A stretch of 64,000 bases of DNA from Sphingosinicella sp. YJ22 (GCF_011320075.1 NZ_JAANPA010000011.1:1-64000), one strand, 5' to 3'. Shown: positions 34,243 to 44,042, counted from the stretch's first letter. Notes: generated by a model from the letters alone, not told the origin. A program made the numbers and translations.

Positions 34243-34319
34243 CGGGGAGTAGCTCAGCCTGGTAGAGCACTGTCTTCGGGAGGCAGGGGCCGGAGGTTCG
34301 AATCCTCTCTCCCCGACCA
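34243..34319 (+). tRNA. tRNA-Pro (CGG)
   Basis: A complete 77-base cloverleaf with encoded CCA. The acceptor stem pairs CGGGGAG with CTCCCCG. The D arm GCTC...GAGC is present. The anticodon stem CTGTC/GGCAG encloses TTCGGGA, giving anticodon CGG. The T arm is GGAGG-TTCGAAT-CCTCT. A short hairpin lies just upstream at 34210-34229. Confidence 0.95.
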
Positions 34320-34354
34320 AATTCTTATTCAGCCGCTAGTTTCGCCGACGCGCC

Positions 34355-34540
34355 TCATCGCGGGGGCGGCGGCGCGCGCGGCGGCGTGACCCGCCAGATC
34401 GTGTTGGAAAGCTCGTCGGCGACGATCAGCGCGCCGCGCGGGTCAGGCGTGACGCCGACCGGGCGGCCGCGGGCCCTGCCGTCCTCGCCCAGAAGAAAGC
34501 GGTAACCAAGTCGACTGGCGGGCGGGCCGGGCGGCGCCAT
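34355..34540 (-). pseudogene. C-terminal remnant of a PQQ-type sugar/sorbosone dehydrogenase
   Basis: A 61-codon stretch reads RLGYRFLLGEDGRARGRPVG followed by VTPDPRGALIVADELSNTIW and RVTP. This is the typical last blade of soluble PQQ-dependent glucose/sorbosone dehydrogenases (GRPVGVxxDPxGALLVADDxxNxIWRVT). Nothing of the preceding 350 or so residues is present; the sdhA stop lies only 67 bases upstream. It is therefore a remnant left after deletion or rearrangement next to tRNA-Pro, and it is very unlikely to make a functional protein. Confidence 0.55.
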
Positions 34541-34606
34541 CCTCGTCGCCTTCGGATATCAAGCGCGCGCTGAACCGGGCGCCCGACGCCCGGCCCGCGC
34601 GCCGCC

Positions 34607-36409
34607 TCAGTACACGCGGGCCTTGGGCTTGATGTACTCGGCCTCGTCGGTGAGCGTGTAGTCGTGGACCGGGCGGTAGTCGATCTTGACGCCGCCGCCG
34701 GTGCCGCCCCAGCCGTCGAACCACACGATCGAGTGCTTCATCCAGTCGGCGTCGTTCCGGTCGGGATAGTCCTCGTGCATGTGGGCGCCGCGGCTCTCCT
34801 TGCGGTTGGCGGCGCTGTACATGGTGGTGACGGCCTGGCTGATCAGATTGTCGAGCTCGAGAGTCTCGACGAGATCGGTATTCCAGATCAGCGAGCGGTC
34901 GGTGACCTGGATGTCCTCCATCCGCTTGTAGACCGCGTCGATCTTGCCCTTGCCCTCCTCGAGCGTCTGCTCGGTGCGGAACACCGCGCAGTCGGACTGC
35001 ATGGTGCGCTGCATCTGGTCGCGGACCTCGGCGGTCGGGCTGCCGCCCTTGGCGAAGCGGAAATGGTCGAGGCGATTGAGCGCCAGGGCGTCGCTGTCCT
35101 TGGGCAACGACGGTGCCGCGGTGCCGGGCTTCAGGATCTCGCCGAGGCGGTGGCCGGCGGCGCGGCCGAACACGACCAGGTCGATGAGGCTGTTGGAGCC
35201 GAGGCGGTTGGCGCCGTGGACCGACACGCAGGCCGCCTCGCCGACCGCGAACAGACCGGGCACAACCGAGTCCGGATTGCCGTCCTTCAGCGTCACGACC
35301 TCGCCATGATAATTGGTCGGGATGCCGCCCATATTATAGTGGACGGTCGGAACGACAGGCAGCGGCTGGCGGGTGAGGTCGACGTTCGCGAACACCTTGC
35401 CGGTCTCGGTGATGCCGGGGAGGCGCTCGGCCAGGATGTTCTCGGGGATGTGGTCGAGGTGGAGGAAGATGTGGTCCTTGTTGGGACCGACTCCGCGGCC
35501 CTCGCGGATCTCCATCGCCATCGAGCGCGACACGACGTCGCGTGACGCCAGATCCTTCGCCGACGGGGCGTAGCGCTCCATGAAGCGCTCGCCTTCGGAG
35601 TTGGTGAGGTAGCCGCCCTCGCCGCGCGCGCCCTCGGTGATCAGCACGCCCGCGCCGTAGATGCCGGTCGGGTGGAATTGGACGAACTCGAGGTCCTGGA
35701 GCGGAAGGCCGGCGCGGAGCACCATCGCATTGCCGTCGCCGGTGCAGGTGTGCGCCGAGGTCGCCGAGAAATAGGCGCGGCCGTAGCCGCCGGTCGCGAG
35801 CACAACGGCATGGCTGCGGAAGCGGTGGACGGTGCCGTCCTCCATGCACAAAGCGACGACGCCGACGCAGCGGCCGTTGTCCATGATCAGGTCGAGCGCG
35901 AAATATTCGATGAAGAAGTCGGCGTCGTAGCGCAGGCTCTGCTGGTAGAGCGCGTGAAGCATGGCGTGGCCGGTGCGGTCGGCGGCGGCGCAGGTGCGCT
36001 GAACGGGCGGGCCGGCGCCCATATTCTGCATGTGGCCACCGAACGGCCGCTGGTAGATCTTGCCCTCGCTCGTGCGGCTGAACGGAACGCCGGCATGCTC
36101 CAGCTCATAGACCGCGGCCGGAGCCTCGCGGACCATATATTCGATCGCGTCCTGGTCGCCGAGCCAGTCGGAGCCCTTGACGGTGTCGTACATGTGCCAG
36201 GTCCAGTGGTCCGGGCCCATGTTGCCGAGCGAGGCGGCGATCCCGCCCTGCGCTGCGACGGTGTGGCTTCGGGTCGGGAACACCTTGGTGATGCAGGCGG
36301 TCTTCAGCCCCTTCTCGGCCGCGCCCATGGTCGCGCGAAGGCCCGAGCCGCCGGCGCCGACGACGACGACGTCGTAGCTGTGGTCGATCCGCTGATAGGC
36401 TTCAGCCAT
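34607..36409 (-). CDS. sdhA: Succinate dehydrogenase flavoprotein subunit
   Basis: The 600-residue SdhA has the FAD-binding motif [20 protein letters not shown] at residues 12-31 and the covalent-FAD site [14 protein letters not shown]. Active-site segments include [19 protein letters not shown] and the capping-domain His/Arg motifs near [12 protein letters not shown]. It oxidises succinate to fumarate as part of complex II at the inner membrane. Normally sdhB follows directly; here only a dehydrogenase remnant and tRNA-Pro follow. The sdhCD genes lie 1.9 kb upstream on the same strand, with a kinase gene inserted in the opposite orientation. Confidence 0.97.
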   Translation of the reverse strand: MAEAYQRIDHSYDVVVVGAGGSGLRATMGAAEKGLKTACITKVFPTRSHTVAAQGGIAASLGNMGPDHWTWHMYDTVKGSDWLGDQDAIEYMVREAPAAVYELEHAGVPFSRTSEGKIYQRPFGGHMQNMGAGPPVQRTCAAADRTGHAMLHALYQQSLRYDADFFIEYFALDLIMDNGRCVGVVALCMEDGTVHRFRSHAVVLATGGYGRAYFSATSAHTCTGDGNAMVLRAGLPLQDLEFVQFHPTGIYGAGVLITEGARGEGGYLTNSEGERFMERYAPSAKDLASRDVVSRSMAMEIREGRGVGPNKDHIFLHLDHIPENILAERLPGITETGKVFANVDLTRQPLPVVPTVHYNMGGIPTNYHGEVVTLKDGNPDSVVPGLFAVGEAACVSVHGANRLGSNSLIDLVVFGRAAGHRLGEILKPGTAAPSLPKDSDALALNRLDHFRFAKGGSPTAEVRDQMQRTMQSDCAVFRTEQTLEEGKGKIDAVYKRMEDIQVTDRSLIWNTDLVETLELDNLISQAVTTMYSAANRKESRGAHMHEDYPDRNDADWMKHSIVWFDGWGGTGGGVKIDYRPVHDYTLTDEAEYIKPKARVY

Positions 36410-36670
36410 TATGCCGCGCTCCCGCCGACGACAGGGGCGTGCGGCCGGTGCCCGAATGGACGATGCATCGAGCCTGCCCCCATGAACCTGCCCCGGCGCG
36501 TTGCCCCGCCGAGCCTCCTGATGTCGCCGCTTTTAGGCGGAACGCGGCTCGTTGCAAGGGCGGGCTGAGAGGCGAGGCCCGTGTCCCGAAATCGATCCGC
36601 ACCCGTAACATAAGTTGCAAATCCCCGTTGCCGGGCGGCCCGCGCTTCTGGCATCCAAGCACTTCTATTC

Positions 36671-38254
36671 ATGGAGAATGTCACGCCGCACGGCCTCTCT
36701 TTCCTGGACCATGGCGGCGAGATGGGCCGGGAGATCCGCGTCCATGACTGGTCGTCGTCGCCCTTGGGGCCGCTGGCGGCATGGCCGCAGTCGCTACGCA
36801 CCGCGGTCGGCATGCTGGTCAACAATCAGGAGCCGAGGGCGCTGATCTGGGGGGCGGACCTCATCACCATCCACAACGATTCCTATCTGCGCTTCGTCCG
36901 CCCGCCGCTTCCACACGGCATCGGCGCAGCCTATCCCCAGGTCAGCCCGGACCTGTGGCCGGCGCTGTCGGCCCTGGTGGAGGAAGCGAGAGGGGGGCGC
37001 GGCACCTTCATTCCGGACCTACCGGTCAGGCGCGAAGGATCGGGCGAGACCGGCCACTTCATCTTCTGCTCGTCGCCGGTGTTCGACGAAGACGATTCCG
37101 TCGCCGGCGTGCAGATCACGCTGGTCGAGACCACCACCGCGGTCGAGAGCCAGCGCGAGATCGCGCGCGACCGCGACCGCCTGCGCGAACTGCTCGAACA
37201 GTCTCCGGGTTTCGCGGCCTTGCTCACCGGACCCAAGCACGAGATCGTGTTCGTCAACGAGGCGATGCGCCAATTGCTCGGCAACCGCGAGCTCGTCGGT
37301 CGCGCGGCCGCCGACGCCATTCCGGAGCTGGAGGGCGAGGGACTTGTCGCGGCGTTGGACGACGCCCGGCGCACCGGCGTCGCCCATTCCGAACGCGACC
37401 GGCGGGTCATGCTGGGATCGGGACCCGGGTCACCGGCCAACGAGCGGGTCATGGACTTCGTCTATCAGCCGGTGCGCACCGCCGACGGCACGGTCAGAAG
37501 CATCTTCGTCATAGGCTTCGACCGGACCGAGAAGGCGCGCGCCCAGGAACGGGTCGCGCTGCTCCAGAACGAGCTCATCCACCTGTCGCGGGTGAGCGCG
37601 ATGGGAACGATGGCCTCGGTCCTCGCCCACGAGGTCAACCAGCCGATCATCGCCGCGGCCAATTTCGTGCGCGGCGCCCGTCACGCGCTCGATCGCAGGA
37701 ACGACGTGCTCGCGCGGTCGGGGCTGGTGCAGGCGGACGAGAGCCTGATGCGTGCCGGCGCCACCATCGCGCGGATTCGCGCCACGGTATCGCAAAGCGA
37801 GATGCGCCGTCAGGAGAGCGATGTCGCCACGCTGGTCCGCGACGCGTGCAGCCTTGCGCTGATCGGCGGCGCGGACGCGGACATTGCCTTCGAATTCGAC
37901 CTGCCGGACGGACTCACGGTCCTCGTCGACCGCACGCAGATCGAGCAGGTCATCCTCAACATCGTGCGCAATGCCAGCGAGGCCATGGCCGGCGCGGCGG
38001 AGCGCCGGCTGCGCATCGCCGCCGCGCGGGCGGGCAAGATGATCGAGACCCGGTTCTGCGACAGCGGCCCCGGAATCGACCCCGCCGTGCTCGACCGGCT
38101 GTTCGTGCCGTTCGTCACCTCGAAGAGCGAGGGGATGGGCATCGGCCTGCCGGTCAGCCGAACGATCATCGAGGCACATGGCGGCCAGCTGACCGCCGAC
38201 AACGCCCCCGGGGGCGGCGCCGTCCTCCGCTTCACCTTGCCGGCCGCGCGCTGA
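36671..38254 (+). CDS. PAS-containing soluble sensor histidine kinase
   Basis: The 527-residue protein has no membrane segment. The N-terminal domain carries the signature VHDWSSSPLGPLAAWPQSLR found in a PAS-like class of sensor kinases. A second PAS follows (about 165-295), then HisKA with phospho-acceptor His in LAHEVNQPIIAAAN (about 320). An HATPase with N box NIVRNASEAM, DSGPGIDP and GMGIGLPVSR completes the kinase. It resembles FixL/HWE-adjacent soluble kinases. No response regulator is adjacent. It is transcribed against the succinate dehydrogenase genes between sdhD and sdhA. Confidence 0.88.
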   Translation: MENVTPHGLSFLDHGGEMGREIRVHDWSSSPLGPLAAWPQSLRTAVGMLVNNQEPRALIWGADLITIHNDSYLRFVRPPLPHGIGAAYPQVSPDLWPALSALVEEARGGRGTFIPDLPVRREGSGETGHFIFCSSPVFDEDDSVAGVQITLVETTTAVESQREIARDRDRLRELLEQSPGFAALLTGPKHEIVFVNEAMRQLLGNRELVGRAAADAIPELEGEGLVAALDDARRTGVAHSERDRRVMLGSGPGSPANERVMDFVYQPVRTADGTVRSIFVIGFDRTEKARAQERVALLQNELIHLSRVSAMGTMASVLAHEVNQPIIAAANFVRGARHALDRRNDVLARSGLVQADESLMRAGATIARIRATVSQSEMRRQESDVATLVRDACSLALIGGADADIAFEFDLPDGLTVLVDRTQIEQVILNIVRNASEAMAGAAERRLRIAAARAGKMIETRFCDSGPGIDPAVLDRLFVPFVTSKSEGMGIGLPVSRTIIEAHGGQLTADNAPGGGAVLRFTLPAAR

Positions 38255-38272
38255 CCGCGCGGCGGCGGGCGG

Positions 38273-38662
38273 CTAGACCGGAGCCCCGGCCAGCGCGACC
38301 TTGAGGACGCAGAAGGCGGCGAGGGCCCCGCCGCCATAGACGAAGAAGGCGAGCAGGGTGATCCACAGCACCCGCTGGCTCTCCTCATGGGCGTAATCGT
38401 CGATCACTTCGCGAAGGCCGTGCTGGATGTGCCAGAAGGTCGTCACGACGAACAGCAGCATCGGCACCGCCGCGAGCGGATCGCGAAGCCATTCGGTGAC
38501 GGTCGCATAGTCGACGGCGGGCAGCCGCAGAAGCGAGGCGACGAGCCACACCGAGAGGAGCAGAAGGGCGACGCTGTTGAGGCGAACCGCCCACCAATCC
38601 TGACCGCCATGGCCGGCCGGGCCGAGGCCGCGCACGCGGCTCAGAGGGGTTTCGATGCTCAC
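38273..38662 (-). CDS. sdhD: Succinate dehydrogenase membrane anchor subunit D
   Basis: The 129-residue protein has three membrane helices (about 27-47, 66-86 and 98-122). The quinone/heme region is recognised by WHIQHGLREVIDDYAHEE, which contains the heme-ligand His and the conserved Asp-Tyr pair near the quinone. It starts with GTG at 38662, overlapping the sdhC stop by four bases (GTGA), so the two are translationally coupled. It anchors SdhAB to the membrane and helps bind ubiquinone. sdhA does not follow directly, as it usually would. Confidence 0.92.
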   Translation of the reverse strand: MSIETPLSRVRGLGPAGHGGQDWWAVRLNSVALLLLSVWLVASLLRLPAVDYATVTEWLRDPLAAVPMLLFVVTTFWHIQHGLREVIDDYAHEESQRVLWITLLAFFVYGGGALAAFCVLKVALAGAPV

Positions 38663-39057
38663 AGCTGGTCTCCGAAGAGGATATAGGCCCAGAACAGGGC
38701 GGTCAGCAGCACCGGAACGATCGCGACGATCGTCGACCAGCGCTTGTTGGTATTGAGCTCGAAGCCGGCGCCGACGTCCATCACCAGGTGGCGGATGCCC
38801 GAGGCGAGGTGCTGAAGGAACGCCCAGGTCAGCCCGACGCCGACCACGATTCCGGTCCAGTGAGTCGCCCAGCCGACGAAATATTCGTAGGATTCGCGGC
38901 CGTCCGCGGCGGCCCAAAGCCACCACAGCAGCACGGCGCCGCCGACGATCGCCAGTCCCGCGCCGGTGATCCTGTGAAGGATCGACACCAGCATGTGCGG
39001 GCCCCAACGCCAGATCGTCAGATGCGGCGAGAGCGGCCGCGACGAAGGTGCGAGCAT
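38659..39057 (-). CDS. sdhC: Succinate dehydrogenase cytochrome b556 subunit
   Basis: The 132-residue protein opens with RPLSPHLTIWRWGPHMLVSI and ILHRITGAGL, the PROSITE-type signature of SdhC. Three membrane helices follow, and HLASGIRHLVMDVG carries the heme-ligand His. With SdhD it forms the membrane part of complex II. It is the first gene of the sdhCD pair; the region upstream (39058-39223) is shared with a divergent chemoreceptor-like gene and contains the small palindrome TAAGATCATCTTA near 39153. Confidence 0.93.
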   Translation of the reverse strand: MLAPSSRPLSPHLTIWRWGPHMLVSILHRITGAGLAIVGGAVLLWWLWAAADGRESYEYFVGWATHWTGIVVGVGLTWAFLQHLASGIRHLVMDVGAGFELNTNKRWSTIVAIVPVLLTALFWAYILFGDQL

Positions 39058-39223
39058 TTTGTCCGGGCCTCCCCTGTTGAACGCCCGCTTTTAGGCCGCT
39101 TGGCCTGTGTTGCAAGGGCGCGTCGCGGGCCGCCGCGCCGGCGCCTGCTTGGCTAAGATCATCTTAACCAGTGACCGCTTAAGGCTCCTTCCCGAAGCGA
39201 GACGCGAAGGGACGACGACCAGC

Positions 39224-40567
39224 ATGCCTTCTGAAGTGGTGAACGAGGACGAAGTCCGGCTCAAGGGCCGCATCGAGATGTTCGATCCGTCGGGCGAACT
39301 GGCGGAGCGCTGCGCCGAGATCTGGCGGCACGTGTCGGGCGAGGCGGAAGCGATCGCCCGCGCCTATTGGTCTACATATGCCCGCTCGCCCGAGGTCAAG
39401 CAGCCGATCGGCGCCAAGAAGATGGACGAGCTGGTCCAGCGGCTCATCCCCTATCTCACCGCGCGCTACACGACGCTCGACGACCGTCGCTGGGTCGAGA
39501 TGGCCGGCTCCTATGTCGAGGCGGCGAACGCCGCCGGCATCTCGCTGACCACGCTCTTCTCCGGAATCTGCGCGGCGTCGGACCAGACCCAGAAGGCGCT
39601 CGCCAAGGCGCTCGCCGGCGACTTCGCGACGCTCCACCAGCTCCAGGCGGCGCAGCATGCGACGACGATCCTCGAGCTCGACGTCTTCGCCGCCCATAAC
39701 GACGCGATGCGGGTCAAGGCCGAGCGCACCCGCCGCGCCGCGCAGGGCTCCGAGTTCAACCAGGAAATCCTGTCGGTCATCGACCAGACCGCGTCGGGCA
39801 GCCGGCGCCTGCGCGGCCGCGCGTCGGAAGCGTCGACCGCGGCGCGCGGAATGCTCGGCAAGACCAGCGAAGTCGCCGCCGCCGCCGAGCAATCGGCCGT
39901 CGCGATGCGCGAGGCGGCGCAGACCGCAGCCGGCCTGATCATGGCGATCGAGGAAGCGCGCTCGGAAGTCGAGGTCGCGGCGGGCGTCGCCACCCGCGCC
40001 GGCGGCCAGGCCGACACCGCGGTGCAGGTTAGCAAGGCGCTGTCGGCCCATGTCGAGGCGATCGAATCGATCCTCGGCCTGATCCGCGACATTGCCGGCC
40101 AGACCAACCTTCTCGCGCTCAACGCCACCATCGAGGCGGCGCGTGCCGGCGACGCCGGCCGCGGCTTCGCGGTCGTCGCCCAGGAAGTGAAGAGCCTGGC
40201 CAGCCAGACCGCCCGGGCCACCGACGACATCGCCGCCAAGATCAACGCCATCCAGACCGCGACCAAGCAGACCGTCGAGGCAAACGATTCGATCCGTCAC
40301 ACGGTCGAGGAAGTGCAGACCAGCGCCGACCGGATCCGCAAGGCGATGGAGATGCAGGCGCAGACGGTGACGATGATCACCGCCGCAGTCGACGAGACCG
40401 CGCTCGCCGCCGATTCGATGTCGAGCACGATCGCCGCGATCCGCGCCGACACGGAGGGCGTCGCAAGCGAAATCGACGACGTCGAGAAGAATTTCGGCGA
40501 GGTCGACGAGCAGATGGCGCGCTTCAAGAACACCGCCAGCCGCTTCGTCCAGAGCTTCGCCGCCTGA
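39224..40567 (+). CDS. Soluble chemoreceptor-like protein with globin-type sensor fold
   Basis: The 447-residue protein has no membrane span. Residues about 1-175 are helical and resemble globin-coupled sensors ([55 protein letters not shown]). The place where the heme-ligating His of that family is expected (iGxxH before a GI-S/T turn) reads AGSYV, so heme binding is doubtful. The C-terminal half is an MCP signalling coiled coil with hairpin tip [20 protein letters not shown] at about 298-317. It would signal to CheA-type kinases; no che genes are nearby. ATG 39224 is used. Confidence 0.82.
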   Translation: MPSEVVNEDEVRLKGRIEMFDPSGELAERCAEIWRHVSGEAEAIARAYWSTYARSPEVKQPIGAKKMDELVQRLIPYLTARYTTLDDRRWVEMAGSYVEAANAAGISLTTLFSGICAASDQTQKALAKALAGDFATLHQLQAAQHATTILELDVFAAHNDAMRVKAERTRRAAQGSEFNQEILSVIDQTASGSRRLRGRASEASTAARGMLGKTSEVAAAAEQSAVAMREAAQTAAGLIMAIEEARSEVEVAAGVATRAGGQADTAVQVSKALSAHVEAIESILGLIRDIAGQTNLLALNATIEAARAGDAGRGFAVVAQEVKSLASQTARATDDIAAKINAIQTATKQTVEANDSIRHTVEEVQTSADRIRKAMEMQAQTVTMITAAVDETALAADSMSSTIAAIRADTEGVASEIDDVEKNFGEVDEQMARFKNTASRFVQSFAA

Positions 40568-40571
40568 CGGC

Positions 40572-42308
40572 TTACCCGGCCGGCGAATCGTCGGCCGGGG
40601 TGAACCAGACGCGCGTGATCAATCCGTCGCGGACCTCGTATATGGCCGCGCCCCGGATTCGTCGGCCCTCGGGCAGCCCGCTCACGATCTCCTCGTCGAT
40701 CACGTAATTGCCGACGGCGATCCGGCGCGGGACGTACGCGTGGAGAGCGGGCGCCCGTTCGAACATAGCGCCATATTGCCGGCGCATCGCCGCATGGCCC
40801 TGCATCGTCGGCGCATCCGGAAAGTCGTAGATCTGCACGTCCGGATGATAGGTGGCGATGAACGCCTCCAGGTCGCGCGCATTATAAGCGTTGAGCTGGC
40901 GCTGGACGATTTCCTCGGGCGTCGCCGGGACGAGCTCGCTCTGGCGCCAGGCGCGGCCGTCCTTCACCACCATCGCGATCCGCGACAGGTTGGCGACGTC
41001 GGCGAGCGGATCGGCGTCCAAGACCACCATGTCGGCGAGCCGCCCGGGTGCGACGAGGCCGAGATCGTCGGCGCGGCCGAGGAAGCGCGCGCCGGTGATC
41101 GTCGCGCTGGCCAGCACCTCGCGCGGAGTCAGTCCGGCGCGCGCCATCTGCGCGAACTCGCGGTAGATGGAGGGACCGGGCAAGGTGCCGATATTGCCGG
41201 CGTCGGTCCCCATCGCGATGGGGATGCCGGCGTCGCGCACGGTGCGCAGGTTGGCGAGCAAGGTCGCAAAAGGCTCCGCCGGCGCCGGCCTCCCGGCCAA
41301 TTGCCGAATCGGGGCCGGGACGACGTCGTCCGGCAGATGGCGCAGGTCCATGAGCGAACCCATGACGTCCGGATCGGCCAACGCATATTCGCGCTCGATG
41401 AAGCCCGGCTGCTGGGTGAAGGTGCGCAGATAGCCGCCATAGACGTCGAGCGTGGTCGTGTAGATGGTGCCGCGGCGGCGCAGCAGGGCGATGAACGCGG
41501 CATCGACCGGGCGGTCCTCGACCCCATGGACGAGGAGGTCGGCGCCGGCCTCGACAGCGGCGCGCGCCGTCTCAAGCTCGGTCGCGTGGACGGCGACGCG
41601 GATGCCGGCCGAATGGGCCTCCTCGATCGCGGCGCGGACCACCGGCAGGAATTGCTGCGCGGTCTCGCCGGGGCGAACGACGTACCACAGCTTGATGAAG
41701 TCCGGCCGCCGCGCGACCTGGGTGCGGACCAGCGCCCGCGCCTCCTCGGGCGTGGTCGCGGCGATGATCGGCGGGTCGGCGACATCGGCGAGCACCGGCG
41801 GACGCCAGGTCGAGATCAGCGGCCCGGCCACCCCGACGCGCGGCGCGCGCGGATTGGCGGCGCTGCGGGCGCGCACCTCGAAATTCTCCATCGGGCCGCC
41901 GACGTCGGCGACGGCCGTGACTCCGCTCGCCAGATAGCGGGCGAAGGTCTCGTCGAGCCGGCCCCGGATCGCCGCGATCTCGGATTCGTAGGGCACGGCG
42001 CGGCGCAGATCGATTCCGTCGGGGCGGGTGTAGAGGCCGCCAGACTGGAAGAAATGGACGTGCGAATCGATGTAGCCGGGCACGATCCACTTGCCGGTCG
42101 AGTCGATCACCTGGACGCCTTCCGGGATGCGCACCCTTCCCGCCCGGCCGACCTGGACGATGCGGCCACCGCGGACCACGACGACGGCATTGGCGATCGG
42201 CGCGCTGCCATCCGGATTGACGACGGTGCCGCCCCGAAGCACCAGATCCTGCGCCTGAGCGGCGGTCGCCGCGAAACAGGCGAGGATGAAGACGAGCAGC
42301 TTCATCAT
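40572..42308 (-). CDS. Exported amidohydrolase with C-terminal SnoaL-like domain
   Basis: About 578 residues. A signal peptide (ending ATAAQAQ) precedes an amidohydrolase barrel: VNPDGSAPIANAVVVVRGGR, the metal motif WIVPGYIDSHVHFF, catalytic-barrel His residues in VAVHATELE and LLVHGVED, and the Asp motif AMGTDAGNIG. The barrel returns to the composite sheet at GLVAPGRLADMVVLDADP near residue 420. After that, residues about 450-578 (VQRQLNAYNARDLEAFIATY, FPDAPTMQGHAAMRRQYGAM) form a SnoaL/NTF2-like domain, an uncommon addition. It would hydrolyse a cyclic amide or ester-like substrate in the periplasm. ATG 42308 fits the upstream GGGGGG. Confidence 0.85.
   Translation of the reverse strand: MMKLLVFILACFAATAAQAQDLVLRGGTVVNPDGSAPIANAVVVVRGGRIVQVGRAGRVRIPEGVQVIDSTGKWIVPGYIDSHVHFFQSGGLYTRPDGIDLRRAVPYESEIAAIRGRLDETFARYLASGVTAVADVGGPMENFEVRARSAANPRAPRVGVAGPLISTWRPPVLADVADPPIIAATTPEEARALVRTQVARRPDFIKLWYVVRPGETAQQFLPVVRAAIEEAHSAGIRVAVHATELETARAAVEAGADLLVHGVEDRPVDAAFIALLRRRGTIYTTTLDVYGGYLRTFTQQPGFIEREYALADPDVMGSLMDLRHLPDDVVPAPIRQLAGRPAPAEPFATLLANLRTVRDAGIPIAMGTDAGNIGTLPGPSIYREFAQMARAGLTPREVLASATITGARFLGRADDLGLVAPGRLADMVVLDADPLADVANLSRIAMVVKDGRAWRQSELVPATPEEIVQRQLNAYNARDLEAFIATYHPDVQIYDFPDAPTMQGHAAMRRQYGAMFERAPALHAYVPRRIAVGNYVIDEEIVSGLPEGRRIRGAAIYEVRDGLITRVWFTPADDSPAG
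40575..40599. terminator. Hairpin at the convergent gene ends
   Basis: CCCGGCCG (40575-40582) and CGGCCGGG (40592-40599) form a perfect eight-base stem with a nine-base loop, right after the chemoreceptor gene stop at 40567. It overlaps the last codons of the convergent amidohydrolase gene. There is no T-run, so it may be only a weak stop. Confidence 0.4.
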
Positions 42309-42441
42309 CACGCTTCCCCCCTCTTGCGTCCCCGCCCTGAGCTCCCCGCGAGGATCGGCAAGGCTTAACCCGTCATCGGCCTACAGAGAAGCCGCTGCGG
42401 GCGGGCTTGCTGGCGAAAGGCCTGCCGCCTAGGGCGCTGCC

Positions 42442-43149
42442 ATGAGCGCTCCCCTCAACATCCTCGTCACCGGCACCAGCCGCGGCATCGGCGCCGCGAT
42501 CCGCGCCGCCCTCAACGGCCACAATGTCGTCGGCCACTCGACGCGCGGCGACGAGGGCGAGATCGCCGCGGATTTCAGCGACACCGACCAGGTCACCGCC
42601 TTGTGGTGGGAGGCGATGGGCCGGCTCGGCGGGCGCATCGACGTTCTGGTCAACAATGCCGGCATGTTCGAGGCGACTCCGATCGAGCAGGGCGACGAGG
42701 CATGGCTCGCGGGCTGGGAGCGGACCATGCAGGTGAACCTCACCGCCTCTGCCGCCTTGAGCCGGCTCGCCGTCCTCCACTTCCGCGAGACGGGCGGCGG
42801 GCGGATCGTCAACGTCGCGAGCCGCGCCGCCTATCGCGGCGACAGTCCCCAGCACTGGCATTACGCCGCGTCCAAGGCCGGCATGATCGGCATGACCAAG
42901 ACCATCGCCCGCGGCTACGCCGGCGAGAACATCCTCGCCTTCGCCGTGTGCCCCGGCTTCACCATGACCGGGATGGCCGAGGATTATGTCGAGAGCCGCG
43001 GCGGATCGAAGCTGCTCGCCGACATCCCCCTGGGCCGCGTGGCGATGCCCGACGAGGTCGCCGAGACGGTGCGCTGGATGGCGGTCGACGCGCCCGCGTC
43101 GGCGACCGGAAGCGTAATCGACGTCAACGGCGCGAGCTTCGTGCGCTGA
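42442..43149 (+). CDS. Short-chain dehydrogenase/reductase
   Basis: The 235-residue classical SDR has the cofactor motif VTGTSRGIGAAI at residues 9-20, NNAG at 72-75, and catalytic Ser...Tyr-x3-Lys in VNVASRAAYRG and HYAASKAG (Tyr about 141, Lys about 145). FCPG-type motif AVCPGFTMTGMAEDY follows. The acidic residue that selects NAD is not obvious, so the cofactor is left open; the substrate is unknown. Its stop codon overlaps the prmA start (TGATG), so the two are coupled, although no functional link between them is known. Confidence 0.88.
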   Translation: MSAPLNILVTGTSRGIGAAIRAALNGHNVVGHSTRGDEGEIAADFSDTDQVTALWWEAMGRLGGRIDVLVNNAGMFEATPIEQGDEAWLAGWERTMQVNLTASAALSRLAVLHFRETGGGRIVNVASRAAYRGDSPQHWHYAASKAGMIGMTKTIARGYAGENILAFAVCPGFTMTGMAEDYVESRGGSKLLADIPLGRVAMPDEVAETVRWMAVDAPASATGSVIDVNGASFVR

Positions 43150-44042
43150 TGACCTGGAAGCTCACCCTGCCCTGCACCAAGGCCGAGGCCGAGCAGCTCG
43201 GCAGCGACATCAGCCCGCTCGCGCTGATGGACGAGCCGCCGACGCTGATGACCAGCGAAGAGACCGAGGAAGACTGGCGGCTCGACGCCTATTTCGAGGC
43301 CAAGCCGGGCAAGTCGGAGATCGCGGCGCTGCAGGCGCTGGCGCCGAGCGCGGCGGGCGCGAAGCCGGTGATCGAGGAGATCGCCGACCAGGACTGGGTG
43401 ACCCTGAGCCAGCAGGGCCTCGAGCCGATCCAGGCCGGGCGTTTCTATGTTCACACACCGGCGCATCGCGGCTCGGCGCCCGACGGCGCGGTCGCGCTGG
43501 AGATCGACGCCGGCCGCGCCTTCGGCACCGGCCAGCACGAGACCACGACCGGCTGCCTGATCGCGCTCGACCGGCTGAAGCGCGAGGGCTTCGTCGCGCG
43601 CAACCTGGTCGATGTCGGCACCGGCACCGGCCTGCTCGCCTTCGCCGGCCTGAGGCTGTGGCCGGGCGCCCGGGCGATGGCGTCGGACATCGATCCCATC
43701 GCCGTCGACGTCACGCGCGAAAATGCAGCGATCAACGCGGTTCGGCTCGGCCGCGGCCCCGGTGCGCTCGACACGGTGACGGCGCCGGGTCTCGACCATG
43801 CGCGGCTCAAGGCGCGGGCGCCTTACGACCTCATCATCGCCAACATCCTCGCGGGCCCGCTGATCACTCTGGCGCCGTCGCTGTCGGCGGCGCTGGCGCC
43901 GGGCGGGCGGCTGATCCTCGCCGGCCTGCTCGACAGCCAGGCGGCGCGGGTGCAGGCGGCCTATCGCCGCGAGGGCCTTCGGATGCGCTTCACGATCAGT
44001 CGGGGGGACTGGCCGACGCTCGTCCTGCGCCGGCCGCGCTGA
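43149..44042 (+). CDS. prmA: Ribosomal protein L11 methyltransferase
   Basis: The 297-residue protein has a variable N-terminal substrate-recognition domain (residues 1-105) and a class I methyltransferase domain. The family signature EIDAGRAFGTGQHETTTGCL lies just before SAM motif LVDVGTGTGLLAFAG, and the catalytic-region motif DLIIANILAGPL follows. PrmA trimethylates several amino groups of ribosomal protein L11. The start ATG at 43149 shares a base with the stop of the SDR gene. Confidence 0.95.
   Translation: MTWKLTLPCTKAEAEQLGSDISPLALMDEPPTLMTSEETEEDWRLDAYFEAKPGKSEIAALQALAPSAAGAKPVIEEIADQDWVTLSQQGLEPIQAGRFYVHTPAHRGSAPDGAVALEIDAGRAFGTGQHETTTGCLIALDRLKREGFVARNLVDVGTGTGLLAFAGLRLWPGARAMASDIDPIAVDVTRENAAINAVRLGRGPGALDTVTAPGLDHARLKARAPYDLIIANILAGPLITLAPSLSAALAPGGRLILAGLLDSQAARVQAAYRREGLRMRFTISRGDWPTLVLRRPR

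Noticed and set aside
34443-34724. Minus-strand frame overlapping the sdhA 3' end
   Set aside because: It reads out of frame with sdhA, is Arg/Gly-rich and has no family similarity.
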